DNA of 64,000 bases from Agromyces albus (lineage in GTDB: Bacteria; Actinomycetota; Actinomycetes; Actinomycetales; Microbacteriaceae), in assembly GCF_030815405.1 (NCBI RefSeq), contig NZ_JAUSWX010000001.1, forward strand, positions 744,001-808,000, given 5' to 3'. Below the pieces are notes generated by a model. That model saw only the letters and a program-made list of their open reading frames with translations. It was not told where the DNA came from and did not search any database. Of this stretch, positions 1 through 8,073 are shown one piece after another. A program made the position numbers and the translations under genes. Every line of letters starts with the position of its first letter. Position 1 is the first letter of the stretch.

Positions 1-96
1 CTCGATGAGGGAGATGTCGGTGACGTCGGGCCCCCACGGGCGCCGCAACGGCACGCGCACGAGCCGCGTCGACAACCGCCGGATCGAGGTGGTCAC
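1..96 (-). CDS. enolase-superfamily sugar-acid dehydratase, N-terminal piece
   Basis: Only the first 32 codons lie in the window. They read leftwards from a GTG at 96-94, which overlaps the stop of kdgD as GTGA, so the two are translationally coupled. The visible peptide contains RLVRVPLRRPWGPDVTDIS. This resembles the first beta strands of the capping domain in mandelate racemase/muconate lactonizing enzymes (compare the RLEVPLVRPFETSFG segment of the OSBS-like protein at 40410). The family includes glucarate and galactarate dehydratases. Here it follows a uronate dehydrogenase-like gene and a keto-deoxyglucarate dehydratase, so an aldarate dehydratase would fill the missing middle step. No catalytic residue is visible, so the substrate is an inference from context. 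Confidence 0.6.
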   Translation of the reverse strand, partial: MTTSIRRLSTRLVRVPLRRPWGPDVTDISLIE

Positions 97-1094
97 CGCG
101 CGGCCGCCGCCGTCACTGCTGTCGGTCCAGCCGCAGCCGCCGGTGGCGCCGTCACTGCCGCAGCCGCCGCCGTCTCGAGCCGCTCGGCGAGCGCGAGGCC
201 GTCGTCGAGGATCGCCGCGAGCCGGGATTCCTGCTCAGGCGACGGGTCGACGAGCGGCGGGCGCACCGAGCCGACGGGAAGGCCGCGCAAGCGGAGTCCC
301 GCCTTGATGAGCGACACCCCGAAGCCGGGTGTCTCGTCGCGGAGTCGAACGAGGGGCGTGTAGAACTCGCGCAGGAGCGACATCCGTGTCTCCTCATCTC
401 CGTCGGTGTAGGCGCGATAGTGCAGCCCGGCGAGCTCGGGGATCATCGCGAAGGCGGCCGACGAGTAGAGCGGGATGCCGATGCCGCGGTAGGCGCCCTG
501 GCTGAGCTCGGCCGTGAGCAGGCCGTTGAAGAACTGCAGGTCGCGCCCCGTTGCCTGCGCCGCGAGCACGATCTCCTGCGCGAGCCCGATGTCGCCCGTA
601 CCGTCCTTGAAGCCGATGATGCGCGGGTTGCGGACGAGCCGCGTGATCGTGTCGGCGGTGTAGCGCGCGGTGCCGCGGTGGTAGACGATCACAGGCAGCT
701 CGGTCGCCGCAGCGACCGCCTCGACCCACGCGACGAGGCCGTCGGCGGTGCCCGAGACGAGGTACGGCGGAAGGAGCAGCAAGCCGTCGGCTCCGGCGTC
801 GGCCGCGCCCCGCGCGAGCTCGATCGCGTGACCGAGCGGGCCGCCGGTGCCGGCGATCACGGGCACGCGCCCGGCCACGGTCTGCACGGTCGTGCGCACG
901 ACGTCGACGACCTCACCGGCCGCGAGTGCGTGGAACTCGCCGGTGCCGCACGCCGGGAACACCGCGCCGGGGCCGAACGGGAGCCGGCTCTCGACGTGCT
1001 CGGCGAGCAGGTCGAGCTCGACGCCGCCGTCGGCGCCGAACGGCGTGACGGGGAAGAAGAGCACTCCGTCGAATCGGGGAGCGGATGCGGTCAT
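93..1094 (-). CDS. kdgD: 5-dehydro-4-deoxyglucarate dehydratase (KDG dehydratase, DapA superfamily)
   Basis: Product of 333 residues with the DapA/NAL TIM-barrel pattern. It has the GTGEF loop near residues 50-53, Tyr138 in IVYHRG and the Schiff-base Lys163 in GFKDGTGD. The segments FFPVTPF and LQFFNGLLTAE are typical of KdgD rather than of DapA. The family converts 5-keto-4-deoxy-glucarate to 2-oxoglutarate semialdehyde with loss of water and CO2 in the cytoplasm. The ATG at 1094 overlaps the stop of the uronate dehydrogenase-like gene (ATGA), and its own stop overlaps the next dehydratase start, so the three form one coupled operon. The Ala/Thr-rich last 20 or so residues are an unusual extension. 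Confidence in the family is high. Confidence 0.9.
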   Translation of the reverse strand: MTASAPRFDGVLFFPVTPFGADGGVELDLLAEHVESRLPFGPGAVFPACGTGEFHALAAGEVVDVVRTTVQTVAGRVPVIAGTGGPLGHAIELARGAADAGADGLLLLPPYLVSGTADGLVAWVEAVAAATELPVIVYHRGTARYTADTITRLVRNPRIIGFKDGTGDIGLAQEIVLAAQATGRDLQFFNGLLTAELSQGAYRGIGIPLYSSAAFAMIPELAGLHYRAYTDGDEETRMSLLREFYTPLVRLRDETPGFGVSLIKAGLRLRGLPVGSVRPPLVDPSPEQESRLAAILDDGLALAERLETAAAAAVTAPPAAAAGPTAVTAAAAR

Positions 1095-2032
1095 GAGGCC
1101 CTCGTCTCGTGCGGTCGGATGACGGATGCGGCGACGGATGCCTCGGAGGCGACGGATGCCGCGTCGAGCTCGGTGCGCCAGCTGCGCGCCGGCCGCCATC
1201 CGAGCCGCCGTTGGGCCTTGCCGATGTCGAACACGGGCTGCGTGCCCGTGAGCAGCTCGGCGGCCTCGCCGAGACCCGGGGCGAAGTCGCGCCAGAGCTC
1301 GGCCACGGGGCGCACGGCGAGCGAGTCGGCGGCGCCGACGAAGAACCCCTCGCCGTCGATGGCGGCGGCGGGGGCTGCGAGCCACGCGGCGACGAACTCC
1401 GCGGCATCGCGCGCGTCGACGTAGTTGAAGAGGCTCACCGCGGCGAGGGCGGGGTCGGCGAGCCGCTCGGCGATGGTGTGGCCCTGTTGCGTCGGGGCGC
1501 CCGCCCATTCCTCGGGGGAGACGACGTAGCAGGGCCGGAAGAAGCCGAACGCGCCGTTCGACGTGCGGGAGAACATTCGCACGGTGTCTTCGATGACGAC
1601 CTTCGAGAGGGCGTAGGCGTTCGTCGGCGCGACCGCATGGCGTTCGTCGATGGGCACGGATGCCGCATGCCAACCGGGCGAGCCGTAGCCGATCACCGTC
1701 GGACTGCTCGCGGCGAGCACCCTCGCCACTCCGCCCCGAGCTGCGGCGGCGAGCACGATGTGCGCGAGGCTCGTGTTCGTGAGCAGGATGTCGCGCTCTG
1801 GCGCGCTGAAGGGCACGGCGATGCCCGCGAGGTGCACGAGCGCATCGGGTCGCACTTCGTCGAGCAATCGTTGGACGGCTCGATCGTCGGCGAGGTCGAT
1901 CGCCCGCTCGTCGATGCCGTCAAGACCGCCCAACGTGCGGTCGGCGCCCACGACGAGGTGGCCCGCCGCCACGAGGGCGGCGCAGACGCTGCGGCCCAGA
2001 CGACCGGATGCACCGGTGACGACGACGTGCAT
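1091..2032 (-). CDS. NAD-dependent epimerase/dehydratase family protein, probable uronate dehydrogenase
   Basis: A 313-residue extended short-chain dehydrogenase. The nucleotide motif TGASGRLG is at residues 6-13. The catalytic triad is visible as Ser110 (ASSPTVIG), Tyr140 and Lys144 (YALSK). Uronate dehydrogenases of this family oxidise D-galacturonate or D-glucuronate to the aldarolactone. The immediate downstream genes (KDG dehydratase, enolase-superfamily dehydratase) make that role likely; a UDP-sugar epimerase is the alternative. The ATG at 2032 is chosen because it starts at the Rossmann strand MHVVVTG and has GGGAG seven bases upstream. Upstream in-frame codons would extend through the promoter and operator. 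It is transcribed divergently from the LacI gene. Confidence 0.75.
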   Translation of the reverse strand: MHVVVTGASGRLGRSVCAALVAAGHLVVGADRTLGGLDGIDERAIDLADDRAVQRLLDEVRPDALVHLAGIAVPFSAPERDILLTNTSLAHIVLAAAARGGVARVLAASSPTVIGYGSPGWHAASVPIDERHAVAPTNAYALSKVVIEDTVRMFSRTSNGAFGFFRPCYVVSPEEWAGAPTQQGHTIAERLADPALAAVSLFNYVDARDAAEFVAAWLAAPAAAIDGEGFFVGAADSLAVRPVAELWRDFAPGLGEAAELLTGTQPVFDIGKAQRRLGWRPARSWRTELDAASVASEASVAASVIRPHETRAS

Positions 2033-2050
2033 GGCTCGTGCTCCCTTGCT

Positions 2051-2101
2051 GAGAAACCGCTTTCTCGCTGAGAGCCTAGGGGAGGCGCGCGTCTCGGGCA
2101 A
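2051..2101 (-). promoter_or_regulatory. promoter and LacI-type operator for the uronate operon
   Basis: Read on the minus strand, TTGCCC (2101-2096), a 17-base spacer and TAGGCT (2078-2073) make a good promoter. Six bases later lies the palindrome GAGAAACCGCTTTCTC (2051-2066), with arms GAGAAA/TTTCTC around a central CG. The position downstream of the -10 box suggests repression by a LacI-family protein, probably the one encoded next door. Confidence 0.7.
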
Positions 2102-2110
2102 CTTCGGCGC

Positions 2111-2132
2111 TACACTGGGGAACCGATTTCCC
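2111..2132 (+). promoter_or_regulatory. -10 box and LacI-type operator in front of the regulator gene
   Basis: TACACT (2111-2116) is followed after one base by GGGAACCGATTTCCC (2118-2132). The arrangement matches the promoters at 6606-6627 and 10858-10880, so the regulator at 2182 probably represses itself. No convincing -35 box is visible. Confidence 0.65.
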
Positions 2133-2181
2133 GGCGTGTCGGCACGCCGGCATCGCACAGACGACAGCGCCGAGGAGTGAG

Positions 2182-3192
2182 ATGAGCGATCGGAACCGAG
2201 CGGTCACGATCGCCGACGTCGCCGCGCGGGCGGGGGTGTCACAGGCATCCGTCTCCCGCGTGCTCAATGGCAAGCAGTCCGTCGACCCCGCCATCGTGCA
2301 GGCCGTGCAGGCCGCCATCACGGCACTCGGCTACACGCCGAGCGTCGCCGCGCGAAGTCTCGTGCACGGGCGCAACGACACGATCGCGATGGTCGTGCCC
2401 GATCTCGAGAACCCGCTCTTCCAGGGCATCCTCAAGGGACTCAGCCGAGCGGTGGCGGCCGACGGCTATCGGGTGCTCGTCGCCGATACCGCCGAGCAGG
2501 TCGACGAAGAAGAGGTCACTGCGCTCGAAGCGCGCCATCGCTGCGACGCGATCGTGCTGTGCGCGCCGCGCATGCCCGAGGAGCGCCTGCAACGACTCGT
2601 GGCCCGCATCGCGCCGGTCGTCGTCGTGAACCGGCCCCTTCCCGGCGCGCAAGTTCCGATCGTCGGCGTCGACTACGCACGCGGCATCCGCGACCTCGTC
2701 GACCACCTGCACGGCCTTGGCCATCGGCGCCTCGCGTATCTCAGCGGCCCCAGGCTGAGCGCCTCGAACGCCGAGCGCCTGCGCGGCGTCGCCGACGCGG
2801 TGGCGGCCGAGCCCGGCATCGCGATCGACGTCATCGAGGGCGGCTCCCGGCTCGACGACGGCTACGAGGCCGCCGAGTCCGTCGACGCCGCGCGACGTGA
2901 GGGCGTGACCGCGGTCATCGCCTTCAACGACCTCGTCGCGCTCGGGCTCATGACCCGGCTGCGCGAGCTCGGCGTCGAGGTCCCCGGCGACCTCTCCATC
3001 GCGGGATTCGACGACGTGCCGATGGCGAGGTTCGCCACGCCGCGGCTCACGAGCATGTCGGTGCCGCGAGGCGAGATCGGCGCGCAAGTCTGGGCACGGC
3101 TGCGCACGCTCATCGCCGGCGGGCCGATCGAGCACACCGTGCTGTATCGGCCGCGCCTCGAGGCGCGCGAGAGCACCGGGCCCGTGCGATGA
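2182..3192 (+). CDS. LacI-family transcriptional regulator (uronate/galactoside system)
   Basis: A 336-residue LacI/GalR repressor. The N-terminal helix-turn-helix is clear (TIADVAARAGVSQASVSRVLNG, about residues 9-30). The hinge reads GYTPSVAARSL, followed by a periplasmic-binding-protein-like core with FDDVPMARFATPRLTS near the C terminus. GAGGAG six bases upstream supports the ATG at 2182. It is divergent from the uronate operon and overlaps the M24 gene by ATGA. Sites of the type GGGAA(n)CGnTTTCCC flank it and precede five other promoters in 1-12400, and it is the only regulator in that stretch. It is therefore the best candidate for the shared repressor; the inducer is unknown. Confidence 0.9.
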   Translation: MSDRNRAVTIADVAARAGVSQASVSRVLNGKQSVDPAIVQAVQAAITALGYTPSVAARSLVHGRNDTIAMVVPDLENPLFQGILKGLSRAVAADGYRVLVADTAEQVDEEEVTALEARHRCDAIVLCAPRMPEERLQRLVARIAPVVVVNRPLPGAQVPIVGVDYARGIRDLVDHLHGLGHRRLAYLSGPRLSASNAERLRGVADAVAAEPGIAIDVIEGGSRLDDGYEAAESVDAARREGVTAVIAFNDLVALGLMTRLRELGVEVPGDLSIAGFDDVPMARFATPRLTSMSVPRGEIGAQVWARLRTLIAGGPIEHTVLYRPRLEARESTGPVR

Positions 3193-4316
3193 GCAGGGTG
3201 GCGGCGGCGACGTCGGCCCAGACGACCGTGCCGGCGTCATCGGCGCCTTCGGCCGCCGACCGCCGGGTGAAGCGCGAGCGGATGCTGCAACTGCTCGGGC
3301 GCCGCGGCGCCGACTCGATCGTGCTCCACTCGCACGCCGCCGTCGCGTGGTACCTCGACGGAGCGCGGACCCACGTCTCGCTCGCGGGCGATCCCATTGC
3401 GGCCGTCGTCGTGCGGCACGGCGGCGACGAGCTGCGCGTGTTCGCCAACGAGGCCGACCGGCTGCTCGACGAGGAGCTCGGCGCGATCGGCGACCTCGAC
3501 CTCGACGTCACCCGCGTGCCATGGCACGACGTCCTCGCGCCGGCCGGCATCGCCGCGCTCGCCGAAGACGACGTCGCGGCCGAACTGCGAGCGGCGCGGG
3601 CGAGTCTCCTTCCGGCCGAGCTCGCCCGGTACCGAGCGCTCGGGCGCGAGGTCGCCGAGGCGCTGACGGATGCCGCGGACTCCGCCGATCCCGCTGCATC
3701 CGAGCGCGACGTCGCGGCGCGCCTCGGCGGCGACCTCATCGCGCGCGGGATCGACCCGCTCGTGATCCTCGTCGCGGGCCGATCGCGCCTCGGCCACCGG
3801 CATCCGCTGCCCACCGGCTCGCCGATCGGCGACCGCGCCATGCTCGTGGCGTGCGGCCGCCGGCACGGCCTCATCGCGAACGCCACGAGGTGGGTGCGCT
3901 CGGGCGGTCGGAGCGACGCCGACGCCGAGGCCGACGCCGAGCGGCGCATCCTCGAGGTCGAGGCGGCCTTCTTCGCCTCGACGTTGGTCGGCGCGACGAT
4001 CGGCGAGGCGTTCCGCGGCGGCATCGACTCGTATGCACGGCACGGCTTCGGCAGCGACGAGTGGCGCCGTCATCACCAGGGCGGCGCCGCGGGATACGCA
4101 GGGCGCGACCCGCGCGGCACTGCGGTCGTAAGCGACGTGGTACAGCAGGACCACGCCTTCGCGTGGAATCCGACGGCGCCGGGCGCCAAGGTAGAAGACA
4201 CCGTGCTCGTGCGGACGACCGGTGTGGAGGTGCTCACCGTCGATCCCCGCTGGCCGACGATCGAGGTCGCCGGCATCGATCGCCCGATCGAGCTCGAGCG
4301 TGTAGGCTCGGGATAG
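3189..4316 (+). CDS. M24-family (creatinase/aminopeptidase fold) protein with degraded metal site
   Basis: A 375-residue protein with a creatinase-N-like half (about 20-155) and a pita-bread M24 half (about 160-370). The C-terminal half keeps family landmarks such as HRHPLPTGSPIGDRAML and HHQGGAAGYAGRDPRG. Where active M24 enzymes have VDxGxxxxGYxSDxTR, this one reads VACGRRHGLIANATR, so both aspartate metal ligands are missing. It is therefore unlikely to be a normal metallopeptidase. It overlaps the LacI stop (ATGA) and precedes a DUF6807 gene. M24 proteins of this kind occur in sugar-utilisation loci, but their role there is not known to me. A binding or non-peptidase function is an inference. 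Confidence 0.7.
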   Translation: MSRVAAATSAQTTVPASSAPSAADRRVKRERMLQLLGRRGADSIVLHSHAAVAWYLDGARTHVSLAGDPIAAVVVRHGGDELRVFANEADRLLDEELGAIGDLDLDVTRVPWHDVLAPAGIAALAEDDVAAELRAARASLLPAELARYRALGREVAEALTDAADSADPAASERDVAARLGGDLIARGIDPLVILVAGRSRLGHRHPLPTGSPIGDRAMLVACGRRHGLIANATRWVRSGGRSDADAEADAERRILEVEAAFFASTLVGATIGEAFRGGIDSYARHGFGSDEWRRHHQGGAAGYAGRDPRGTAVVSDVVQQDHAFAWNPTAPGAKVEDTVLVRTTGVEVLTVDPRWPTIEVAGIDRPIELERVGSG

Positions 4317-4320
4317 CGCG

Positions 4321-4338
4321 TGGGATAGCGCTTTCCCA
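4321..4338 (+). promoter_or_regulatory. LacI-type operator before the DUF6807 gene
   Basis: TGGGATAGCGCTTTCCCA is an 18-base palindrome with one mismatch, the most symmetric member of the family in this window. A TAGGCT box lies at 4303-4308 inside the end of the M24 gene, so an internal promoter controlled by the same repressor is likely. Confidence 0.65.
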
Positions 4339-4386
4339 ACCAGCTCGACCGATCATGAGACCGACGACGACTCGCAGGAGTTCCAG

Positions 4387-5304
4387 ATGAGCCGCATCCG
4401 CATCGACACCATGGATGGCCGCCTCGGGTTCACGGCTGATTCCGTCGTGCTCGCCGAATACGTGCACCGTCCCGACAACCCGCAGCTCGAGTCCCCGCGG
4501 CCGTACTTCAGCCCCATCCGCACTCGCGCGGGGGAGCTCGTCTCGCTCTACCGCCCGCACGACCACGTCTGGCACAAGGGCATCACCTGGTCGCTGCCGG
4601 TGGTCGGCGACGAGAACTTCTGGGGCGGACCCACGTTCGTCGACCGCCGTGGCTACGTGCAGCTGCCGAACAACGGCACCCAGGGCCACCGCGAATTCCC
4701 GGTGGTCGACGACGAATCCACGGCCCGGTTCGTCGAGGCGCTCGATTGGGTGACCGAGGGCGGCGAGCAGCTCTTCGAGGAGCAGCGCATCGTGGGGGCC
4801 ACCCTCCTCGACGACGACTCGTGGCTCCTCGCCTTCGCGACCAGCATGCGCAACGTCAGCGGCCGCCTGATCCCGATCGGCTCGCCGACCACGCGCGGCC
4901 GGGAGAACGCCGGCTACGGCGGACTGTTCTGGCGAGGCCCCAGGTCGTTCACCGGCGGATCCGTGCTCGCCCCCGGCATCGCCGGCGGCGATGAGCTGCG
5001 CGGAACACGGGCGCCCTGGATGGGGTTCACCGGTCGCCACGACGTCACCGGCGCCGCCTCGACGATCGTCATGATCGACGACCCCGGCAACCTGCAGCAT
5101 CCGCCGCAGTGGTTTGCCCGCAGCGAGGAGTTCGCGTGCCTGTGCCCCGCTCCGTTCTTCAGCGAGGAGCACGAGGTCGAGCCGGGTGCGACCCTCGACC
5201 TTCGCTACGGCGTCGTCATCGCGGATGGCGCGAGCGACCCCGACCGCGCTGCGGCGCTCGCCGCGGCAGGATCGGCCCGGCTGCCCGACCTGCTGAACTC
5301 ATGA
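4387..5304 (+). CDS. DUF6807 (PmoA-like) family protein
   Basis: A 305-residue cytosolic protein without signal peptide. The segment SLYRPHDHVWHKGITW followed by GDENFWGGPTF is typical of the family called PmoA-like or DUF6807, with clustered His residues. GCAGGAG seven bases upstream supports the ATG at 4387. Despite the historical name, members in Actinobacteria and Bacteroidetes sit in polysaccharide-degradation loci next to Gfo/Idh/MocA dehydrogenases, as here (the next gene follows after 40 bases). A role in modifying an oligosaccharide-derived sugar is an inference; the reaction is unknown. Confidence 0.75.
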   Translation: MSRIRIDTMDGRLGFTADSVVLAEYVHRPDNPQLESPRPYFSPIRTRAGELVSLYRPHDHVWHKGITWSLPVVGDENFWGGPTFVDRRGYVQLPNNGTQGHREFPVVDDESTARFVEALDWVTEGGEQLFEEQRIVGATLLDDDSWLLAFATSMRNVSGRLIPIGSPTTRGRENAGYGGLFWRGPRSFTGGSVLAPGIAGGDELRGTRAPWMGFTGRHDVTGAASTIVMIDDPGNLQHPPQWFARSEEFACLCPAPFFSEEHEVEPGATLDLRYGVVIADGASDPDRAAALAAAGSARLPDLLNS

Positions 5305-5344
5305 GCGCCGCCGTGCCCGAGACCGGCCACCCCGAAGGAGCCCG

Positions 5345-6475
5345 ATGACCGAGAAGCCCTCACCCGCGCCGTCCACCACACCCGCCTCGTCCGCCCCGCT
5401 GCGCGCGGCGATCGTCGGCACCGGCGCCATCGCGAACTCCCATGCCGCGGGGCTCGCGGCGACATCCGATGCCGAGCTCGTCGCCGTGGTCGACCGCGAC
5501 CCCGCGCTCGCCCGCGCCTTCGCCGAACGCTGGGGCGGCCCCGCGGTGTTCGATTCGCTCGACGAACTGCTCGCGAGCGGCACGATCGACGTGCTGCACG
5601 TCTGCACGCCTCCGGGCGCCCACGCCGAGCAGTCCATCGCCGCGCTCGACGCAGGAGTGCACGTCGTGTGCGAGAAGCCCGCCGCGCTCTCCCTCGACGA
5701 GCTCGACGCGATGACGGATGCCGCCGAGCGCAACGATCGTCGCTTCGTCGTCGTGTTCCAGCAGCGCACCGGCTCGGCCGCGGCCCACGTGCGCCGCCTG
5801 TTCGACTCCGGCGCGCTCGGGCGCCCCCTCGTCGCGACGTGCCAGACGCTCTGGTACCGCGACCCCTCCTACTTCGCCGTGCCGTGGCGCGGCAAGTGGT
5901 CGACCGAGGGCGGCGGCACCACCCTGGGGCACGGCATCCACCAGATCGACCTGCTCGCGTGGCTCCTCGGCGACTGGGCGAGCGTGCACGGCGGCCTCTG
6001 GCGGCTCGACCGCGAGACCGAGACCGAAGACGTCTCGACGGCGGTCATCACGTTCGCGGGCGGCACCGTGGCATCCGTCATCACGAGCGCCGTGTCGCCG
6101 CGCGAGGTGAGCTCGATCCGCATCGACACCGAGCTCGCGACCGTGACGGTCGACCACCTCTACGGCCACGGTCACGAGCACTGGCGCATCACGCCGGCTC
6201 CGCACGTCGGCGAAGCAGATTCCGCGGCGTGGGCACTTCCCGACCTCGAAGAGGCGAGCGGGCACGAGCCGCTCCTGCGCGACGTCTACGCGGCGCTCCG
6301 CTCAGGCGGCCCGCTGCCGTCGACGGCGTCGGATGCCGCGCGCTCGTTCGAGATCGTGACCGCGATCTACTCCTCGGCCGCGACGGGCCAGACCGTGACG
6401 CCGGCAACGCTCCGTGACGACGTCGACCGGTTGCGCAGCCTCGAGAGCCCGGTCGTCGACCTTCGCCGTGGCTGA
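5345..6475 (+). CDS. Gfo/Idh/MocA-family NAD(P)-dependent sugar oxidoreductase
   Basis: A 376-residue enzyme. The Rossmann motif GTGAIANSH is at about residues 24-32 and the signature CEKPAAL near 110-116. The conserved GGGTTLGHGIHQIDLLAWLLG carries the likely catalytic His of the family. The family oxidises or reduces sugars, sugar acids and inositols in the cytoplasm. GAAGGAG six to eight bases upstream supports the ATG at 5345. It is co-directional with the DUF6807 gene and probably co-transcribed from the operator-controlled promoter near 4320. The first 20 residues (Pro/Ser/Thr-rich) are probably disordered. The exact substrate cannot be read from sequence. Confidence 0.85.
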   Translation: MTEKPSPAPSTTPASSAPLRAAIVGTGAIANSHAAGLAATSDAELVAVVDRDPALARAFAERWGGPAVFDSLDELLASGTIDVLHVCTPPGAHAEQSIAALDAGVHVVCEKPAALSLDELDAMTDAAERNDRRFVVVFQQRTGSAAAHVRRLFDSGALGRPLVATCQTLWYRDPSYFAVPWRGKWSTEGGGTTLGHGIHQIDLLAWLLGDWASVHGGLWRLDRETETEDVSTAVITFAGGTVASVITSAVSPREVSSIRIDTELATVTVDHLYGHGHEHWRITPAPHVGEADSAAWALPDLEEASGHEPLLRDVYAALRSGGPLPSTASDAARSFEIVTAIYSSAATGQTVTPATLRDDVDRLRSLESPVVDLRRG

Positions 6476-6560
6476 CTGACTGACCCTGCGCGTAAACACC
6501 GTCTGACCAGAGCTTCGTATCCACTTCGGCGCCATCCGGACCGCTCGAAGATAACGAATT

Positions 6561-6627
6561 GAAACGATTTTCTGTCTGAGGTTGACTCAGCGCACGAGCG
6601 CGGGTTAGCTTTGGGAAGCGCTTTCCC
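6561..6627 (+). promoter_or_regulatory. promoter with two LacI-type operators for the first ABC importer
   Basis: TTGACT (6582-6587), an 18-base spacer and TAGCTT (6606-6611) form the promoter. GGGAAGCGCTTTCCC (6613-6627) starts one base after the -10 box. A second, weaker site GAAACGATTTTC (6561-6572) lies upstream of the -35 box, centred about 54 bases from the main one, which would allow looping by a tetrameric repressor. Confidence 0.75.
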
Positions 6628-6683
6628 GCACACGACGTGGAATTGCAATCAGGCAGACAGAGACGTTTCCGGGAGGAACAACG

Positions 6684-7997
6684 ATGTTCAACATTCGCAA
6701 GCGCCGCGTCGCGGTCGCCGCAGCGGCACTCACCGCGAGCGCGGCCCTCGTGCTCACGGGCTGCTCGGGCGGCGGGTCGGATGCCGCTGCCGAGTACGAC
6801 CCCGACGAGAAGGTCACGCTCAACCTGGCCTTCTGGGGCAACGACGTGCGCGCCGCCATGTACGAAGAGGCCATCGCCGCGTTCAACGAGGAGTACCCGA
6901 ACATCACGGTGAACTCCTCGTTCCTCGGCTTCCCCGAGTTCTGGGAGAAGCGCCAGACCGAGGCTGCCGGCGGCGGCCTGCCCGACGTCATGCAGTTCGA
7001 CTACTCCTACCTCCGCCAGTACTCCGAGAACGGGCTGCTCCTCGACTTGAGCCCCTACCTCGGCGACATCATCGACACCAAGCCGCTCAGCCAGAACATC
7101 CTCGACATCGGCGTCGTCGGCGACGAGACCACCGGTATCCCGACGTCGACCAACGCCTGGGGCATGTACACGAACCCGAAGCTCCTCGAGCAGCTCGGCA
7201 TCGAGGAGTTCGAGGGCGGCGATTGGGCCGACTACGACTCCTGGATGCAGGAGATCACCGACGCCGCCGCGGCTCAGGGTGTCACGATCTGGGGCGGCAC
7301 CGACTACACCGGCCGCATCCAGAACTTCGAGATCCAGCAGCGCGCCAAGGGCGAAGATCTCTTCACCGACGAGGGTGAGCCGAACTTCACCGAGGAAGAC
7401 CTCGCGGAGTTCTGGGAATCCGGCTCGGGCATCCGTGAAGCCGGCACCGTGATCGACCAGCAGCGCCTCGAGGAGATCTACCCGCTCTCGGCCTTCGATT
7501 CGGCGCTCACCGCGAGCGAGCTCACGTGGGACAACTTCGGCGCCGGCTACCTCGGCAACCTGGGCGCGGAGTACACCGAGCTCGGCCTCGTCGCCCCGCC
7601 CGTCACCGAGGAAGGCGCGAAGGACCTCTACCTGAAGCCCTCGATGCTGCACTCCATCTCCTCGAAGACCGATCACCCCGAAGCGGCGGCCACGCTCGTC
7701 AACTTCCTCGTGAACTCACCCGAGGCCGGCGCGGCGTTCGGCACCAACCGGGGCCTCCCGGCCTCCGAGACGATGCTCGAGGGTGCAGAGCTCGACCCGC
7801 TCGGCGAGCAGATCCGCGAGTACGAGGAGTCGATCTCCGACCGCCTCGGCGACGCACCGCCGGTGCCGATCGTCGGATACGGCTCGCTCGAGGAGAAGTT
7901 CCGCCTGATCGGACAGGAGCTCGCCTATGGCACCCTGACCGTCGACGAGGCCGTGGACCAGTTCTTCGGTGAGCTGGACGTCGTCCTCAACCAGTAG
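6684..7997 (+). CDS. CUT1 ABC importer, sugar-binding lipoprotein
   Basis: A 437-residue extracellular solute-binding protein family 1 member. It begins with basic residues, a hydrophobic helix and the lipobox LVLTGC (Cys27), so it is lipid-anchored on the outer face of the membrane. The mature part has the family segments LAFWGNDVR, FWEKRQTEAAGGGLPDVM and AWGMYTNPKLLEQLG. It is followed by an intercistronic hairpin and two permease genes. It is clearly paralogous to the binding protein at 10934 (shared FNEE.PNIT, EKR..EA.GGGLPDV and PPVPIVGYGSLE patterns), so two receptors may feed one channel. GGGAGGA upstream of the ATG. The ligand is unknown; the context suggests galactoside or uronate-containing oligosaccharides. 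Confidence 0.9.
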   Translation: MFNIRKRRVAVAAAALTASAALVLTGCSGGGSDAAAEYDPDEKVTLNLAFWGNDVRAAMYEEAIAAFNEEYPNITVNSSFLGFPEFWEKRQTEAAGGGLPDVMQFDYSYLRQYSENGLLLDLSPYLGDIIDTKPLSQNILDIGVVGDETTGIPTSTNAWGMYTNPKLLEQLGIEEFEGGDWADYDSWMQEITDAAAAQGVTIWGGTDYTGRIQNFEIQQRAKGEDLFTDEGEPNFTEEDLAEFWESGSGIREAGTVIDQQRLEEIYPLSAFDSALTASELTWDNFGAGYLGNLGAEYTELGLVAPPVTEEGAKDLYLKPSMLHSISSKTDHPEAAATLVNFLVNSPEAGAAFGTNRGLPASETMLEGAELDPLGEQIREYEESISDRLGDAPPVPIVGYGSLEEKFRLIGQELAYGTLTVDEAVDQFFGELDVVLNQ

Positions 7998-8011
7998 CAG
8001 CACGACAGCGA

Positions 8012-8045
8012 CTCCGGGCCCGACGGGCCTGCCCCGGGCCCGGAG
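8012..8045 (+). terminator. intercistronic stem-loop without T-run (attenuating or mRNA-stabilising)
   Basis: A perfect 10-base-pair GC-only stem (CTCCGGGCCC, 8012-8021, with 8036-8045) and a 14-base loop lie between the binding-protein gene and the first permease gene. No T-tract follows, so it is more likely a 3'-end stabiliser or partial terminator than a full stop. That would give an excess of receptor over channel. Confidence 0.65.
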
Positions 8046-8073
8046 CACTGTTCTCGCAAGGACGGAGAACCAC

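Noticed and set aside
8012..8045. Full rho-independent terminator splitting the importer operon
   Set aside because: No T-tract follows the stem, the permease gene starts 28 bases later, and no promoter is visible in between.
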